NCBI GenBank assembly: GCA_021307315.1 | Contig: JAJSPD010000017.1 | Coordinates: 62,001-126,000, forward strand | Direction: 5' to 3' | DNA from: Bisporella sp. PMI_857 | Lineage: Eukaryota; Ascomycota; Leotiomycetes; Helotiales; Helotiaceae | Length of the DNA: 64,000 bases | Part shown: piece after piece, positions 36,650 to 48,638 of the stretch | How positions within the stretch are numbered: position 1 is the first letter of the stretch | Layout: every line of letters begins with the position of its first letter | The notes under the pieces: model-generated | What the model saw: the letters and a program-made list of their open reading frames with translations, nothing else | Database searches by the model: none | What the model was told of the DNA's origin: nothing | Program-made: the position numbers and the translations under genes

Positions 36650-39649
36650 TTTGAAAGCAGAGTAATGTATACATGCAGTAGCTACCTACTTCATGCAACT
36701 ATTATATATCTAGTTGAGAATGTAGAGTATAGAGAGAGGTCGATTTTCACATCCCTATGTCACCACATTAAAGAAGGTACGCAATAACGAAGAAAAAGCC
36801 ATGAAGCTAGCAAGGCTACACGATGCATCATAGCATTACTTGGTCCTGGTGGTGATGTTAGTATATTACGACAATTATAGAAAATATTTCAATAAGATAC
36901 AAGAGTACTGCTCCGACAGTGAATTTAAGGGCTCAACAGAGCTCACTGAGGCCCAGTTTTATGGACACAAATGGCTTAGCTCTTTGATTTCGATGTAAAA
37001 AGACTAGAAACCGAAACAAACACCAGGGGCGCGCTTGGGCTGGTCTTGTTAGAAGGAATCAGAACACTAATCTTAGATTTGAAGCTTTTTAGCGTCGACA
37101 TAGTAAGTGTTGGCATACCATGTTCAGATTTGTATTATACAGTCCCCTACGCACAAATAATAAGATACATATTAAGCATGTAGCTAGGGATTTGTGTAAT
37201 ACAGTGATATAAAGTGTGCTATACATACCAGACGCTAGCGCCCTCATTCCCAAGACCCCATTAAGATTATCTCTTTGCCCTCCAACATTTTGTCAACAAA
37301 TGCAAAAACTGAATCTGCGAATTATTATACTAAAACGCCAAAACTTAATGTTTATTCACTCCAACATACTGTGCCATTTTAAGTAGTTTGTTCCTATGAT
37401 GGCGCTACTGTCGTCTCAGCCAGCAAAGTCTGTTGACACTAGCATCGACCTACAGTTATATGCAGAGGAGGTATAGGCTTATCGACAGTTATTACTTTCC
37501 TGAATTCGTTCATAATGCTATAGTTGTTATTGACACTGTATCTGAAATATGCTTTGGCGCATCGGGCCAATGTGATGGAGTTTTAGGGGATTTGGCGTCG
37601 ACGAGAAACTGATTTTAATTAATGCTTTGTCTTTCAAAATTCACCAGACACTGGTGACAAAGCGTAAGGGGAATAAGGTTTATGGATTCTCCAAGCTTGA
37701 TATTTACATGGTCTTTCCAGAGAAGTACAATCTAAGCTACCAAATGCTTTCTTTGCTCATTTAAAGATTGGAGGACCTTTCTGAGCATCCAAGCTGGCTG
37801 AAAGTTTCCGATAATTGGCATGCAGCTCCGATCTCCAACTAGTCCCACGCTACACGTTTGCATAAAACCCGCGAGTAAATATGGGCCTAGACGATAGCTA
37901 ACTTAGTACAGTGACCTGCCACGTTTTTGTGGATTTCCGCAGAACGAATGCCAGCGCCGAGGCCTAAAGTTTTCTTTCAATACAGCAGCAGCCAGGCTGG
38001 AGTTTCCGAGATACTTCAGATACCTTGCAAGAATCTAGTTATCTCGGCAGGCTTTTGGTCCGGGCAGCCGTATTCAACACTTTTTCCAGATGCCCGGGTC
38101 TAGGTACCGTTATCTCAGAACCAACCAACCCAGAATTGGATGCGAATCAGGACTCCATATTGGAAACCAAAGAATAATAAAAAAGGATGCCATTAAGCCT
38201 TTCTATATCCCGTTATGAAAAATAGGTCATTTCATTGTTCGACATTTGTTAGAAAGGAGATGTACCTCACGAATAACATTTTTCCAACCTTGAGTGAACC
38301 TCCGCAGTTGCTAGATAAAGTTAAAACGCAGTCTCATTTTATTAACAATATGAATGATGAAACTATCAACAATCTTATTCTTAAGAATAAACAAAGTTTG
38401 GAAATTGTAAGTAAGGGCCGCGCATATTTACTACAGCTCGAATCCGATTTACTTATTATTACAAAACTTACCTAGAATAATATATACCCGTTATATTCTA
38501 CAGCGCAACTAGAACCGCCTGGTTCCAGCTTTACTCAGCACGTACTTAACTTGCTGTCAGACAGTGACAGCAAAAGTCCTGGTGGTGTCTTCCTAATGCC
38601 GAGCATCTAGATATACTTTGCTTCATTGTGTCTTTCCTTCTGTAATTCGGAATTATAGTTATCAAATATCCTTTTTGAGGCTATTAAAGAATATCGAAAA
38701 GAGCTGCCAAACACAAAAGAAGTTTAATTTATTAATCAAAAACATATCCCTACATATCACCACCCGAAGAGAAGTAGTTGATCCGAAGAATTGCCTTTAA
38801 AAAAAAAGCTTTCGCGTTTCGAATTTCGAATTTCCTTGGTTCAATTACTTGAACACTCTTGATCACTTGTCCGAGGACCCTCCGCGAAAAACAAAGGCTT
38901 AACCGAGCTATGCTCACTCACGCTATGGCTTTTTGTTCGATTTTGGGTCGAAATATGACTAGAGTATTTTAGCTTGCTTTTCATTGTTGAACATTTTGGC
39001 TTTAAGTGGCCAAAATGCTTTCTAAAGCTGTGCCTTGTTGGTAAAGAATGCTCCGTAATTGTTGATTAAACGGCGATAGAGCTAGCGAGATTGAAGTCAA
39101 TAGAATCGCTGCCTTTTTCTTATACCATGTCCTTCCGGGATAAAACTGGATTGTTATTTGGCTTAACTTACAATAAACGCTCTCGCTGCAGCCAGAGAGA
39201 ATGACGTCTCTTTCCCTCGTCAGTGAAGCGTTACCTCAGCTTTAAAGATCGTATTTGGAAATAGTGAATTAAAACGCGGTAATATTGATGAAGATAAAGG
39301 ATGGTATTGGGAGAGTCTCCGCAGGCTGGTCGTATTATATATAGGAGGAAAATACGGGGTATAACTATAGCCTATCACTTACTCGACATGCTAAACATGA
39401 AAAATAAACAGGGAGAAAGGCCATACACAAACTTAACATTAAACACATACAGGCCTGAGAGTTTTTCATGTGCGAATTCTACTTTTGATCCCGAGAGATA
39501 GGATATGGTGTATAGGCCGATTCATTGATAGGTAAGTGACTTCAGTTACTGTCTATAGGTAAAAAACGGTATTGTGTAATGACTGGTTGTGCTGTTGGGC
39601 AGAAGTAGGTATATCGCGTACTAGGTTAGATATTTGCAAGCTTAAATTA

Positions 39650-40200
39650 AATTAGTTACAGGTTATATAATCGTGACATGTGCGTATAGCCTAGTTGTTC
39701 ACGTAAGCAATATATTATTGAAAAAAGACTACTAATAAAAAAACCGGCTAGTTAATAATAAAACAATAGTTACTTTTGAAGTTGCGTTTTTTCTTTTTTT
39801 AAAGTATTATATATATAGCTTGGTTTAGTTGTTGTTACATGGTAGCGCATATATATTACCTATTACATAGTTGGCTCCCGTCCAATCATTAACATATTTG
39901 GCAAAATTTTAGTATATTTTAGTGTTTTTAATTAATAATAATATGTTAATTATATAATAATAAAAACCTTCTATATAATAAACATTAAATATATACAAAT
40001 ATTAAACATTAAGTAATACTTGCTTTTAATTTTAAAATATTGCAACTGTAGCTGTGTTACAGTAATAAAACTAGCTGAAAAGTAAAAACGTATATATATA
40101 GCCAAATTCAAGTTTTGTAAACTTATCCTGAATATAGTAATATACTAACTTAATGTGCCGCAAGCCCGTTATAAAGCCAAATGCAAAAAAGAACATTACA
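39650..40200. repeat. Extremely AT-rich low-complexity stretch
   Basis: Dense runs such as TATATATATAG, TTAATTAATAATAATATG and TATATAATAATAAAA, with almost no G/C. TATATATAG elements recur near 39815 and 40095. This fits RIP-degraded repeat DNA; no coding content. Confidence 0.7.
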
Positions 40201-40714
40201 TCAATGTCTGTAACTAAAGTAATAAACAGCCTAGTTGTATCATTTGAACAACATAGTACACGAAAAGAATCTTGTTAACTTTGATGCTAGTACTATTTAA
40301 CTACGCATTCCGCTGGACTCAAAAAGGGAGATCATGTAACCAAGTCTCTCTTGCCAGCGTATCCCCTACTCTATTGTGATAATGTCTCAAAATAGGATAA
40401 GCAGGGTAAAGATATGGCCAAAGCTCTTGGTCAGAAAACGCAACTACAATTCACAGAATTACAGTTTGAAATTTGACAAGCCCAAGATGCGAGCATCACG
40501 ATTTCTTCCATCACGATGTCGTGATTAGATTTTAGCCGGTAATAACCATCAAACCCCATCTTTCAATGATTGGCGCCACGTTATGACATTGGCATAAAGC
40601 AAGACGAATTACTGAAACCTCATCACTATACCACATTTCTTAAATTGTTCTTGAGGACCTGGAGCGCGAGTCTCAAAGTATCCGAAATTGAACCAAGAAA
40701 TATACCTGCTAACC

Positions 40715-41780
40715 ATGGCACCGCAACCAGAGTCTGAGTTGAAAATTGTCTTTGGCACAATGACGCTAGGAGCAGAAGGTATCAGTAACTTCTGATGATT
40801 TACTAATATCAAGATTCTAATGACACGGAATAGGCCAAGAACAAGCCCGTATATACAGCGTCGAAGGCGCTGCAGCTATCTTAGATGTCTTCCAGAAATT
40901 CGGTCACAATGAGATTGACACAGCACGTACCTATAGCAAAGGGACATCTGAAGAGCTGATCGGAAACCTAAATTGGCAAGATCGCGGGATCGTTGTTGCT
41001 ACCAAGCTTTCACCGAAAGCAGATAACGCATTCGTCAAGCCAGCCTATTCGCACAAGCCCGAGACGCTTCGAGCTGCTTTGCTGGAAAGCCTGGCCGCAT
41101 TGAAAACCGACAAGGTCGATTTATGGTATCTCCATGCACCTGACCATGACACGCCGTACGAAGATACCCTCCGGGAGGTCAACAACCTCTACAACGAGGG
41201 TTACTTCAAGCGGTTTGGCATCAGCAACTACGCTGCCTGGGAAGTGGCCCAGATCTCCGAGATCACCATCCGCAACGGCTGGAAGCGACCTGATGTCTAC
41301 CAAGGTATCTATAACGCCTTCCACCGCAGCGTGGAGGCCGAGCTCTTCCCCGCCCTTCGATACTACAACATCGCGTTCTACCAGTTCAATCCCCTCGCCG
41401 GTGGGTTCCTCACCGATCGGTACCAGCGCGAAACGGAGGTACCCGAGACAGGAGGTAGATTTGACCCTAAAAAGGCCCAGGGGGCGAACTATCGCGCGAG
41501 ATACTGGAACGATGCCTACTTCGATGCCCTTGATGTGGTGCGGGGGATTGCGAAGAAGCATGGGATTTCCACGGCAGAAGCGGCGCTAAGGTGGGTTAGT
41601 CATCATAGCTTCTTGAAGAAAGAGAAGAATGATGCGGTTATCATTGGAGCGAGCAGTACCGGGCAGTTGGAGGAGAACCTTACGAATCTGACGAAAGGGC
41701 CGTTGCCTGAGGAGTTGGTGCTAGCTTTTGATGAGGGATGGCGAATCGTTAAAGCAATTGCGAAACCGTACAATAGGTAG
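40715..41780 (+). CDS. Aldo-keto reductase, AKR7 (aflatoxin-aldehyde reductase) type
   Basis: Two exons, 40715-40778 and 40834-41780, giving 336 aa, the usual AKR7 size. It starts MAPQPESELKIVFGTMTLG. The catalytic tetrad can be placed: Asp and Tyr in EIDTARTYSKGTSEE, Lys in VVATKLSPK and His in LWYLHAPDHDTP. FGISNYAAWEV and AFYQFNPLAGGFLTDRY are typical of the family. The NADPH-binding C-terminal region is present (VIIGASSTGQLEENL). AKR7 enzymes reduce dialdehydes and other reactive carbonyls with NADPH in the cytosol. The gene sits at the right edge of the AT-rich block and converges with a RidA gene. Its GC-rich third positions differ from the flanking AT-rich DNA. Confidence 0.95.
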
Positions 41781-42214
41781 AAGAGCAATTCCCCATTTGA
41801 AAGTCTACCGCCAGTATAATGCTCTGATGCACGGAGGAGAATGCTATTTTGCTAGAGGGTTAATGTGCCTTTCCTATGGTGGCCCGTGATCACATGGTAA
41901 CTTTCTCTCACTTGGTAACACATTTCCAGTAATATGTTTATCTTATCCATAAGAGTAGACATTATCATACGCATGAGTGCAATACTATATCAAACTTTGG
42001 TTGATTGTTTCTTATCATGATCCTAACGGAGCTATTCTTAATCTTTCCTTTGCTGTACCTTACCAATCCCTAGCAGACCTGTTCTCGCTTTTCAGCAGCG
42101 CACCCGTCTAGCCTCTTCAGCTTTAACAGAATTTAGCCCCTACAACTTCGACGACAAAGAGCCTCTGCATAACCATCAGCCTTTCCTTCCCACGGAAAAC
42201 GAAAGGATCCTACC
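41781..42214. other. Intergenic between converging genes
   Basis: A 434-bp 3'-3' gap between the aldo-keto reductase and RidA paralog 2. No feature seen. Confidence 0.4.
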
Positions 42215-42911
42215 TTACTGATGCGCAATACACTCGATCTCGACATCCGTCCCCAACGGCAATTGATGAACAGCCACACTGGGATATTTCATCAGCCATT
42301 TAACGCTCTCTATCCACAACAACACTGACACCAATACCCTTTCCCTCCCACCTCGCCGTAAAAGGCGAAAGGGAAAAGGAACAGAAGCAACCTGAGCAGG
42401 GAAAAGAAGGGACATACCACGTCCTCACAGGTTTAGGATCCACGGTAAACACTTCGGCATACACATTATTCATAGCAGCATAATCATCCATACTCGTCAA
42501 GAAAACCTTAACCTGAACACAATGATGGATGCTCGTCCCCGCAGCCTCCAAGACGGCGGCGAGGTTCGCGAAGCATTGTCTCTATCCTCCCTCACTTCAT
42601 CAGCAAAATTCCTCCATCTAACCCACAAATACGCGATTCATGACCCCAGTCTCCCGTACCCTCCGGAAGCAGATGCGGGCTCGTTATGAAACGGGTTCAT
42701 TTCTTTGGAGAGGCAGTGAAAAGAGGACAAAAAAAAAAGATAAAAAACGTACGGTGCGATCCCCAACACCTCCTTCGACGAGCTTGCCCGTCTTGGGATC
42801 CATGCCTACGCTCCCGGAGCAGTAGACTAGCCCTTGGCATTTAATCGCCTGGCTGAAAAAGGGTAATGGAGGCGGGGCGTTGGTGGCGAGGACTGCTTCC
42901 TTTTGCGGCAT
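42215..42911 (-). CDS. RidA/YjgF/UK114 family reactive-imine deaminase (paralog 2)
   Basis: Three exons: 42911-42753, 42581-42418 and 42278-42215, giving 128 aa. It begins MPQKEAVLATNAPPPLPFFS and has IKCQGLVYCSGSVGMDPKTG, VQVKVFLTSMDDYAAMNNVY and PVRTCVAVHQLPLGTDVEIE. The active-site Arg (PVRT) and the EIEC segment are kept. Compared with paralog 1 (6851-7458), the two are clearly diverged but share the three-exon plan and the last two motifs. It is likely cytosolic. The gene lies next to a peroxisomal hydratase and an aldo-keto reductase, so a role in clearing reactive metabolites of a catabolic pathway is possible; this is inferred from position only. Confidence 0.92.
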
Positions 42912-43501
42912 TTTGAATAATGATGACGATGATAATTTTTCTCAGAGAAAGAGCTGTCGAAAATTTAGGAATAGATTAAGGTGTTGGGTTGGTTTGGATA
43001 TGCGGGTAGAAGGTGATTTTTCTTGTGTGGCCTATGGAGGAGAGGGGTATGGGAGGTAGGAAGAGGATTAGGTGAAGTGATGTAAATGTGCTGTGAAAAA
43101 GTGGGGGCGTGGTGCTGAGGGAAAGGCGTGGGTGGTGCGTGCGGTGTGATATGCTTTGTAAAGGATATGGAAGGTTCTTGATGGATAGCTGAGTATCAAA
43201 GAGAGACTTGAGGAAGAATGTTCAATATCTTTTTGCTGTTTAATGGATCAAGCACTTCAAGTTGGAAAGGCGAAGCTAAAACCAGGGCTTGCTCGGATTC
43301 GAGGAAGGATTCTCATGTACGATATGTCTGCAATAAGATAATCTAAACTTCTATGATAGAGAATACTACCAATTCTCATAGAGAAGGGTTCTCAGGTCTT
43401 TTGTTTGATGTACAATGTCGATTTGGCATGTGATGTTTTAGCTGAGAAGTCAAGAGTATCCGTTCCTCACAAGCGCATCTCATGTCCTTTCTGTACAATC
43501 T
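42912..43501. other. Intergenic
   Basis: A 590-bp gap upstream of RidA paralog 2 and downstream of the hydratase gene. No supported feature. Confidence 0.4.
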
Positions 43502-44573
43502 TCACAATTTCGACTTTGCTAACTCCTCTATAGTGGTCGGCGGTTTGGTATCAACACTGTGCCACCATGGCCACGCCGCAGGTGCATTATCCTGCATGTT
43601 GCCCTCAAACTTCGCGGGCCTCTTCTCCAGAAAACTCTTCACACCTTCCATCTTATCTTTGCCCTCGAAAAGTTCCAACAATATCTTCGAGTCCAGAAGA
43701 TGCGTCTGCTCTGCTGTCCCAAGGTTCCTCCACATCATATTCTTCATCAGCGCCGTGCTGACCGCGCTCGTATTTGCCGCAATGTCTTTCGCAAGCTCTA
43801 GTGCCCTCGGTAAAACTTTTTCCTGGGGCACTACCTCGCTGAACAACTCTCTAAGCAATGGATCTGTAGCAGAATATACACTTCCTGTCGTCACGAGATG
43901 CATCGCTCTACTTAAGCCAATGAGTTTTGGGAGGAAGAAAGAGGAGCAGGCTTCCATGACAATGCCGCGCCGGGCGAATACAAAGCCAACTTTTGCGGTT
44001 TGAGAGACGATGCGTATGCTCATTGGCAAGGTCATGGTGATACCGACACCGACGGCTGAGCCATTTATAGCAGCTATGACAGGCTTGGTGCACCGGTATA
44101 TGGAGAGGGCGACTAGACCGCCGCCGTCACGGTGAGTTTGGGGAGTGTCATCTTTGTAGGAAAGACCATGGCCATCATCGAGATCAGCGCCAGCGCAGAA
44201 CACTGAATGAGTTAGCTTTCACATTCCCGTAATGTAATTCATCCTCCATTCTCGTCTCTCTCATATCGCTGGTATCTTCAGAGCAGAGACTTCTTTAACT
44301 TCAAGCTTCCTCGATAGAAGGGAATATCTCTAAGAATCACTCACTCTTTCCATGTCCAGTCACTACGATCGCCTTGACTCTAGGGTCTAAGGAGAGAAGA
44401 TTGAAGCTCTTCTCTAGCTCAAACGTCATAGTTTGCGTAAACGCATTGTGCTTCCCTGGCCGGTAGAGTGTGACCAGAATTACAGGTGTGGGAGTTGGAG
44501 ATTCTTTGGGCACGTGTGAGAGTTGAATATGTTGGAAGGGGAGAGCTGCATATGACGGCGGTAGGGAGGCCAT
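43502..44573 (-). CDS. Peroxisomal enoyl-CoA hydratase/isomerase (crotonase family)
   Basis: Two exons, 44573-44345 and 44202-43502, giving 309 aa. The crotonase core is clear: YRPGKHNAFTQTM, then the oxyanion-hole segment FCAGADLDDGHG (joined across the intron), and INGSAVGVGITMTLP with the second oxyanion Gly. The protein ends in SKL, a canonical peroxisomal PTS1 signal. At the usual position of the first catalytic Glu of true hydratases the protein reads FARRGIVMEACSSFFLP. The Glu/Ala context fits the Eci-type delta3,delta2-enoyl-CoA isomerase side of the family better than mitochondrial EchA, but this is not certain. It probably works in peroxisomal beta-oxidation of fatty acids or branched acyl-CoAs. 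Confidence 0.92.
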
Positions 44574-45209
44574 CTTGGGAGATCAGCTCTAGCTGTCGAG
44601 AGGGGTAACGTTGATGTCGTGGACGTAGGCTTAAAGGAATAATTGATTATCGAATCCAAGATAAAATGGGGTTGATGATATTAAAATGGATTTGTGATTA
44701 TAATCAAAAGGCAAACTTGTATCAAGAAGTGAGGAGAAGAATTTGGGCAAAGGCTCACTGGAGGTCCACCGAGCAGCCGAGGCGAAATTGGACGTGTGGG
44801 GTCAAACCCCCAGGAAAAGTTGGCAACTCTTTGAGAAGGTTCAGAAAAGTCAAGCCATGAAAAATGCATGAGGCAGAAAAGGGAAAGAAATAATGACCCA
44901 CTTGGGCTTATATGGTGATTATCACTCATTATACGAGAAAATTGGATTGATCAAATGGCAGATTGCATTGATGCTCCCTAGGTATCCAGCGCTAAATTCA
45001 CCTCAACTCCAAGAGCATCTCTTCCATAGAGCTAACTCTGTAACGCCATCCGGGTATGAATAGTCTTGTTGTGCCACACTGGCCAAGACAAAATATATGA
45101 TCTCTATGATCGGAACCAATGAAAAAGTCGTAGTCGTTTCCAGTGTACAGGGCATTATAAAATCTTACAGCTCCCTCCAAATACTTCTGAATATCCTTTC
45201 TGTATACAC
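44574..45209. other. Intergenic
   Basis: About 636 bp holding the hydratase promoter and the 3' flank of the Golgi protein gene. Short unsupported frames only. Confidence 0.4.
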
Positions 45210-46354
45210 TCAGTCAATCGTCATTCGAGTCGGTAGAGCGCCGAGCTTGATCTCTGTAGTCGTAGAATTTTCCCCTTTCTCCAGCTCTGCACCGAGCTTT
45301 CTTGTTGCTATGTGTGGCTTCAATCCCTTGCCGAAATTAGCCATACAGACTGACGCGTTGATGACGGTGAGAACTATCAATAATATAGTGATGACAGCAA
45401 AACTGGTGAGGTTCTTCCGAACTGGTAGAAAGTTTTCCCTCTTTGCAGGTTGGTACATCCGAGCGAGCTTGAAGATGAAATATGCCAAGCCACCGAGGTA
45501 GCAAATTATGGTGACGATGACCCCAAACTTATTCTCGCGACGGGTCCAGTAGGCTGCCATAACCAGGATGAGAATGGTGACTGGGATTGCAGCGACGGTG
45601 ATCCATTTCTCGATGTCCTTCACGTTCACGACAATGACGAGAAATTGAACAGTAAATCCTAGGAAGAAGAAGAAATCAAACTTCAGGAGAGTAATGTAGA
45701 TCTGAAAGGTATTAGTATGTTTGAATACCAGTCTTAGCGAAATTCATACCTGAAAGGTCAAGAACCGACGCTTCATTCGTAAGTCGGCGCTGATGTGCTT
45801 GTAAATCGTCCACGCGAACTCGTCATAGAGCTTCCAAGCAATCCCGGCCATTATTACCGTGAAAACAGCGATAATAATTGGAACTGTCAACAAATATGGT
45901 TGCACATCCTTCCACACCGTCTCTTCCACTTTAATATATCCTCTTTCTTTCAATCCGATAATGGCATCATTGACTTGATCGTACTGAATTGCGGCATATA
46001 TGAGCATTCCAACATTGTAAACGCATAGTCCGATAACTTGAATCGTATTTTTGAGCCTCAAGGCATCATACACAAGAAGCAGTTGATAAAGGAAACCGAA
46101 AATGAAGAGTGTGAGGTAGGTTGGGATGGTTTTGCTCAAAGGGATGGTAGGTCTATCCATCTCCAAAGCCAATTGGAATTTTGCAAAGACGTAACTATTA
46201 TCGTGGTTAGCAAATTGAGCCGCTGCTAATGCTGATTCTGGTAAGCCGAAGGGTAGAGGGTTGTGACTTACGCTTCCAACGCTAACGTAACACATGTTTG
46301 CACGAAAGTCACTATTAAAAAGGACCAGGTCCATGTGGTCGTTGGTCGATACAT
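45210..46354 (-). CDS. UPF0658 family Golgi membrane protein (multi-pass)
   Basis: Three exons: 46354-46272, 46194-45750 and 45701-45210, giving 339 aa, phase closed. The start MYRPTTTWTWSFLIVTFVQT matches the usual N-terminus of this fungal family. About eight hydrophobic segments are seen, for example YLTLFIFGFLYQLLLVYDAL, IIIAVFTVIMAGIAWKLYDE and VTILILVMAAYWTRREN. The region RMKRRFLTFQIYITLLKFDF joins exons 2 and 3 and is well kept in the family. S. pombe members localise to the Golgi; the molecular function is unknown. The frame stays open for about 69 codons upstream of this ATG, to 46561, but contains no ATG (see findings). Confidence 0.88.
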
Positions 46355-48638
46355 CCTGCGTCCTGAACCACCTGACAGTGGAGGAGCGAGGCCTTCACGA
46401 GAATGATATCCGCCCAAGGTTGGTGGTGGATATTGACTTCTCACGTATTGTTGATACGCGGGGTCAGCGTCCAGGAGGGACTTCCGCGACTCGTGTCTAT
46501 AAGCCACGTTGAAGATGTTGACTCCTCTCTGGAGCAAGCAGGCTGGAGATAGGAAGAACAATTAAAATTCGATGGTGTTTCTCCTACGAGGCAAACACCC
46601 AATACAATGGTAGAAAATGTCGTTCGTTCGATCTGAAATTAACAGGTATACAAGGACTCGTAGATTGGGTGGGCCTTGAGGTTTAGTATATGAAGCGGTT
46701 CGTTGGCCGAGCGAGGTATAAAGAGTGTTGGGCTGTAACTGAAACCGCTCGCGTGTGTCAAGGGTTCCGGATCAGTCAGGGGGACCGTTGAACACTGGGA
46801 GAAGGATCAGAGAGCGGTCAGTTCGTGGGCTTGTCGTACAGAACTGCAGACGATAAATGTAGGAGACAGCGAAAGGAGATAGAAGATCGGCGGTAGGAAA
46901 GAATGTGTGTGTGTTGTGTTTTTTTTTGGGGGGGGTGGGAAGTTCGGATGGCAGCACCTGGCGAGTCTCTGTGTTGTTGATGATGAATGAGAGCGGCAGG
47001 ATAAAAGAAGGTAACTGGGGTTCGCTAAATTTAGTGCGTGGCAAGGCTGATCTCTTGGCCTTTTTTTTTTTTTTTCGTCCTTCTTTTCTCGTTCTTCGGG
47101 TTGAGGACTTGGCCCTTGGCTTGGCCTTGATGCTGTAAAAGAAGAAGAAGGAGAAGGGAACAGAAAGAATCCGGTTCTCTATAAGGTTGAAATGGGGATT
47201 TCCTGCACTCGAATATGTATGTCGAGTAAGGGAATCATGGCATAATAACAAAAGTCACAGGACAATTCTTTGGTGATGGCTTGGTGAGGCTGATTGCTGG
47301 ACGGGGCTGATTCCAGTGAGGAGTTTGGGGCTGTGTTCCGGGGCAATGGCTTCACTATTCCACTATGGGACCAATACTATCGACTGTGCAATTCAATCAT
47401 GGTTACGCATGACATGACCCCGCTACATTCGGTTGCGGTGGATTCTACTACTTCCTGTAGAAAAAGGGGTTGGGGGTATCAGGAGATGAAGACACACAAT
47501 CAATGTTCCACAGCATATGGTGCTTGGAGGAGGTGTGCCGTGCGCCAAGAAGGTGGGAATTTGTTTGAAGTCTCACAACATACAGGTGGAAAAAAAAGGG
47601 TTTTTGTTTCAAGAAAGGCTACCTTTCTCGCTGTGCCTGCGGTGATGCCGATTATCCATGATTGAAACATTGGCATACGCCAGCCTCTCTCAACATAAAA
47701 CCCAGTCAGGTACAAGCCTTAGCATGTAGTCAGCGCTGGCAGAAGGATTTCCATCAACGTGAGATACAGTGTAAACGTGTGAACAGTCAACGCTGACATC
47801 AACTGTGTAGACTCCGACGCGCTTGATATGAATTGGTCTGATATCGGTTTCTATTTGAGTCCTTCACCACTCTTTTTGCGGCCTCAATGACGTGATACCG
47901 GCAGGAAAATTCCGAGCCAAGGCCATCCTCAACAGCAAGAACAAGAGTTCAACAAACGCACTAGCAATACCTATGGTCCCGTCCTCGTCATCTGTCATTG
48001 TAGCTCCTCAACCACATCTCCTTCACACCTCGCAACGCGAGCCTGCAATGGAAAAAATAATAATGGTTCGCATCATCTGGCGGCAGTGTAATGCCAGAGA
48101 CACTGTTCCAGCCTTCATGAGCAAGCTCAGAGGAAGACCGGAGAGGAACAAAAATAAGAATAATCAATGTGATGGTCTATGACCATCTTTCAGAGATTAA
48201 ACTGAAAAGAACAGATACTACACTTGATCTAAGCCAATAGGCAAAGAGAGCTAAAGAGAAAAGAAAAGAAGAATCAGGGAGAGGAAGCTTTACATTTATA
48301 CACTGGGAGAAACGAAGATTTGTCTTAGCGTGGCGCTAGTGGGGTTATCACGTGATATCAGAGAAAGGCTGTGACAAGGCTACCACTCCAGCCCAATTCG
48401 GTGAATCAACAACACGATATCTAGAGCGCAGGAAAGTCTAGGAGAATTCCCGCTCTTTTGTAGGTAAATACACATAAATATAGGAGATCTGAAGATGCTC
48501 AATAGTTTCCACATCATCTGAATCATTCTTCGAGGCGGCGTGTGACCCATCAACCAGAATTCACTTGGCACCCGAGGCTCTGATCTCATATCGCAAGTTT
48601 GCCTTGCGCAAACGCGTTGCTGATCGCAAACAACAAAG
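46355..48638. other. Intergenic, long ATG-less leader of the Golgi gene and homopolymer tracts
   Basis: About 2.3 kb. On the minus strand no ATG occurs in any frame between 46354 and about 47235. Homopolymers: T9 then G8 at 46919-46935, and T15 at 47061-47075. Frames at 46772-47251, 47294-47665 and 47892-48182 have no family content. Confidence 0.45.
47061..47075 (+). repeat. Poly-T tract (T15)
   Basis: Fifteen T in a row on the plus strand, equal to poly-A on the strand of the Golgi protein gene, about 700 bp upstream of its start. Poly(dA:dT) tracts exclude nucleosomes in fungal promoters (established knowledge). Confidence 0.8.

Larger units (their letters stand above)
33887..40714. other. 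Long gene-poor, AT-rich block with degraded coding traces
   Basis: About 6.8 kb with no intact gene. From about 34680 on, base use shifts strongly to A/T, most marked at 39650-40200, where TAATAATA and TATATA runs dominate. Frames here are short and rich in Ile/Lys/Asn/Leu. Traces at 34121-34445 and 36413-36649 (minus) read like decayed exons. Such blocks in ascomycetes are usually old transposons or duplicates mutated by RIP (established knowledge). I could not identify a transposase, reverse transcriptase or terminal repeats by eye. Confidence 0.6.

Noticed and set aside
47294..48182. Plus-strand frames near the Golgi gene leader
   Set aside because: No ATG or no domain, and they lie in an evident promoter/leader region.
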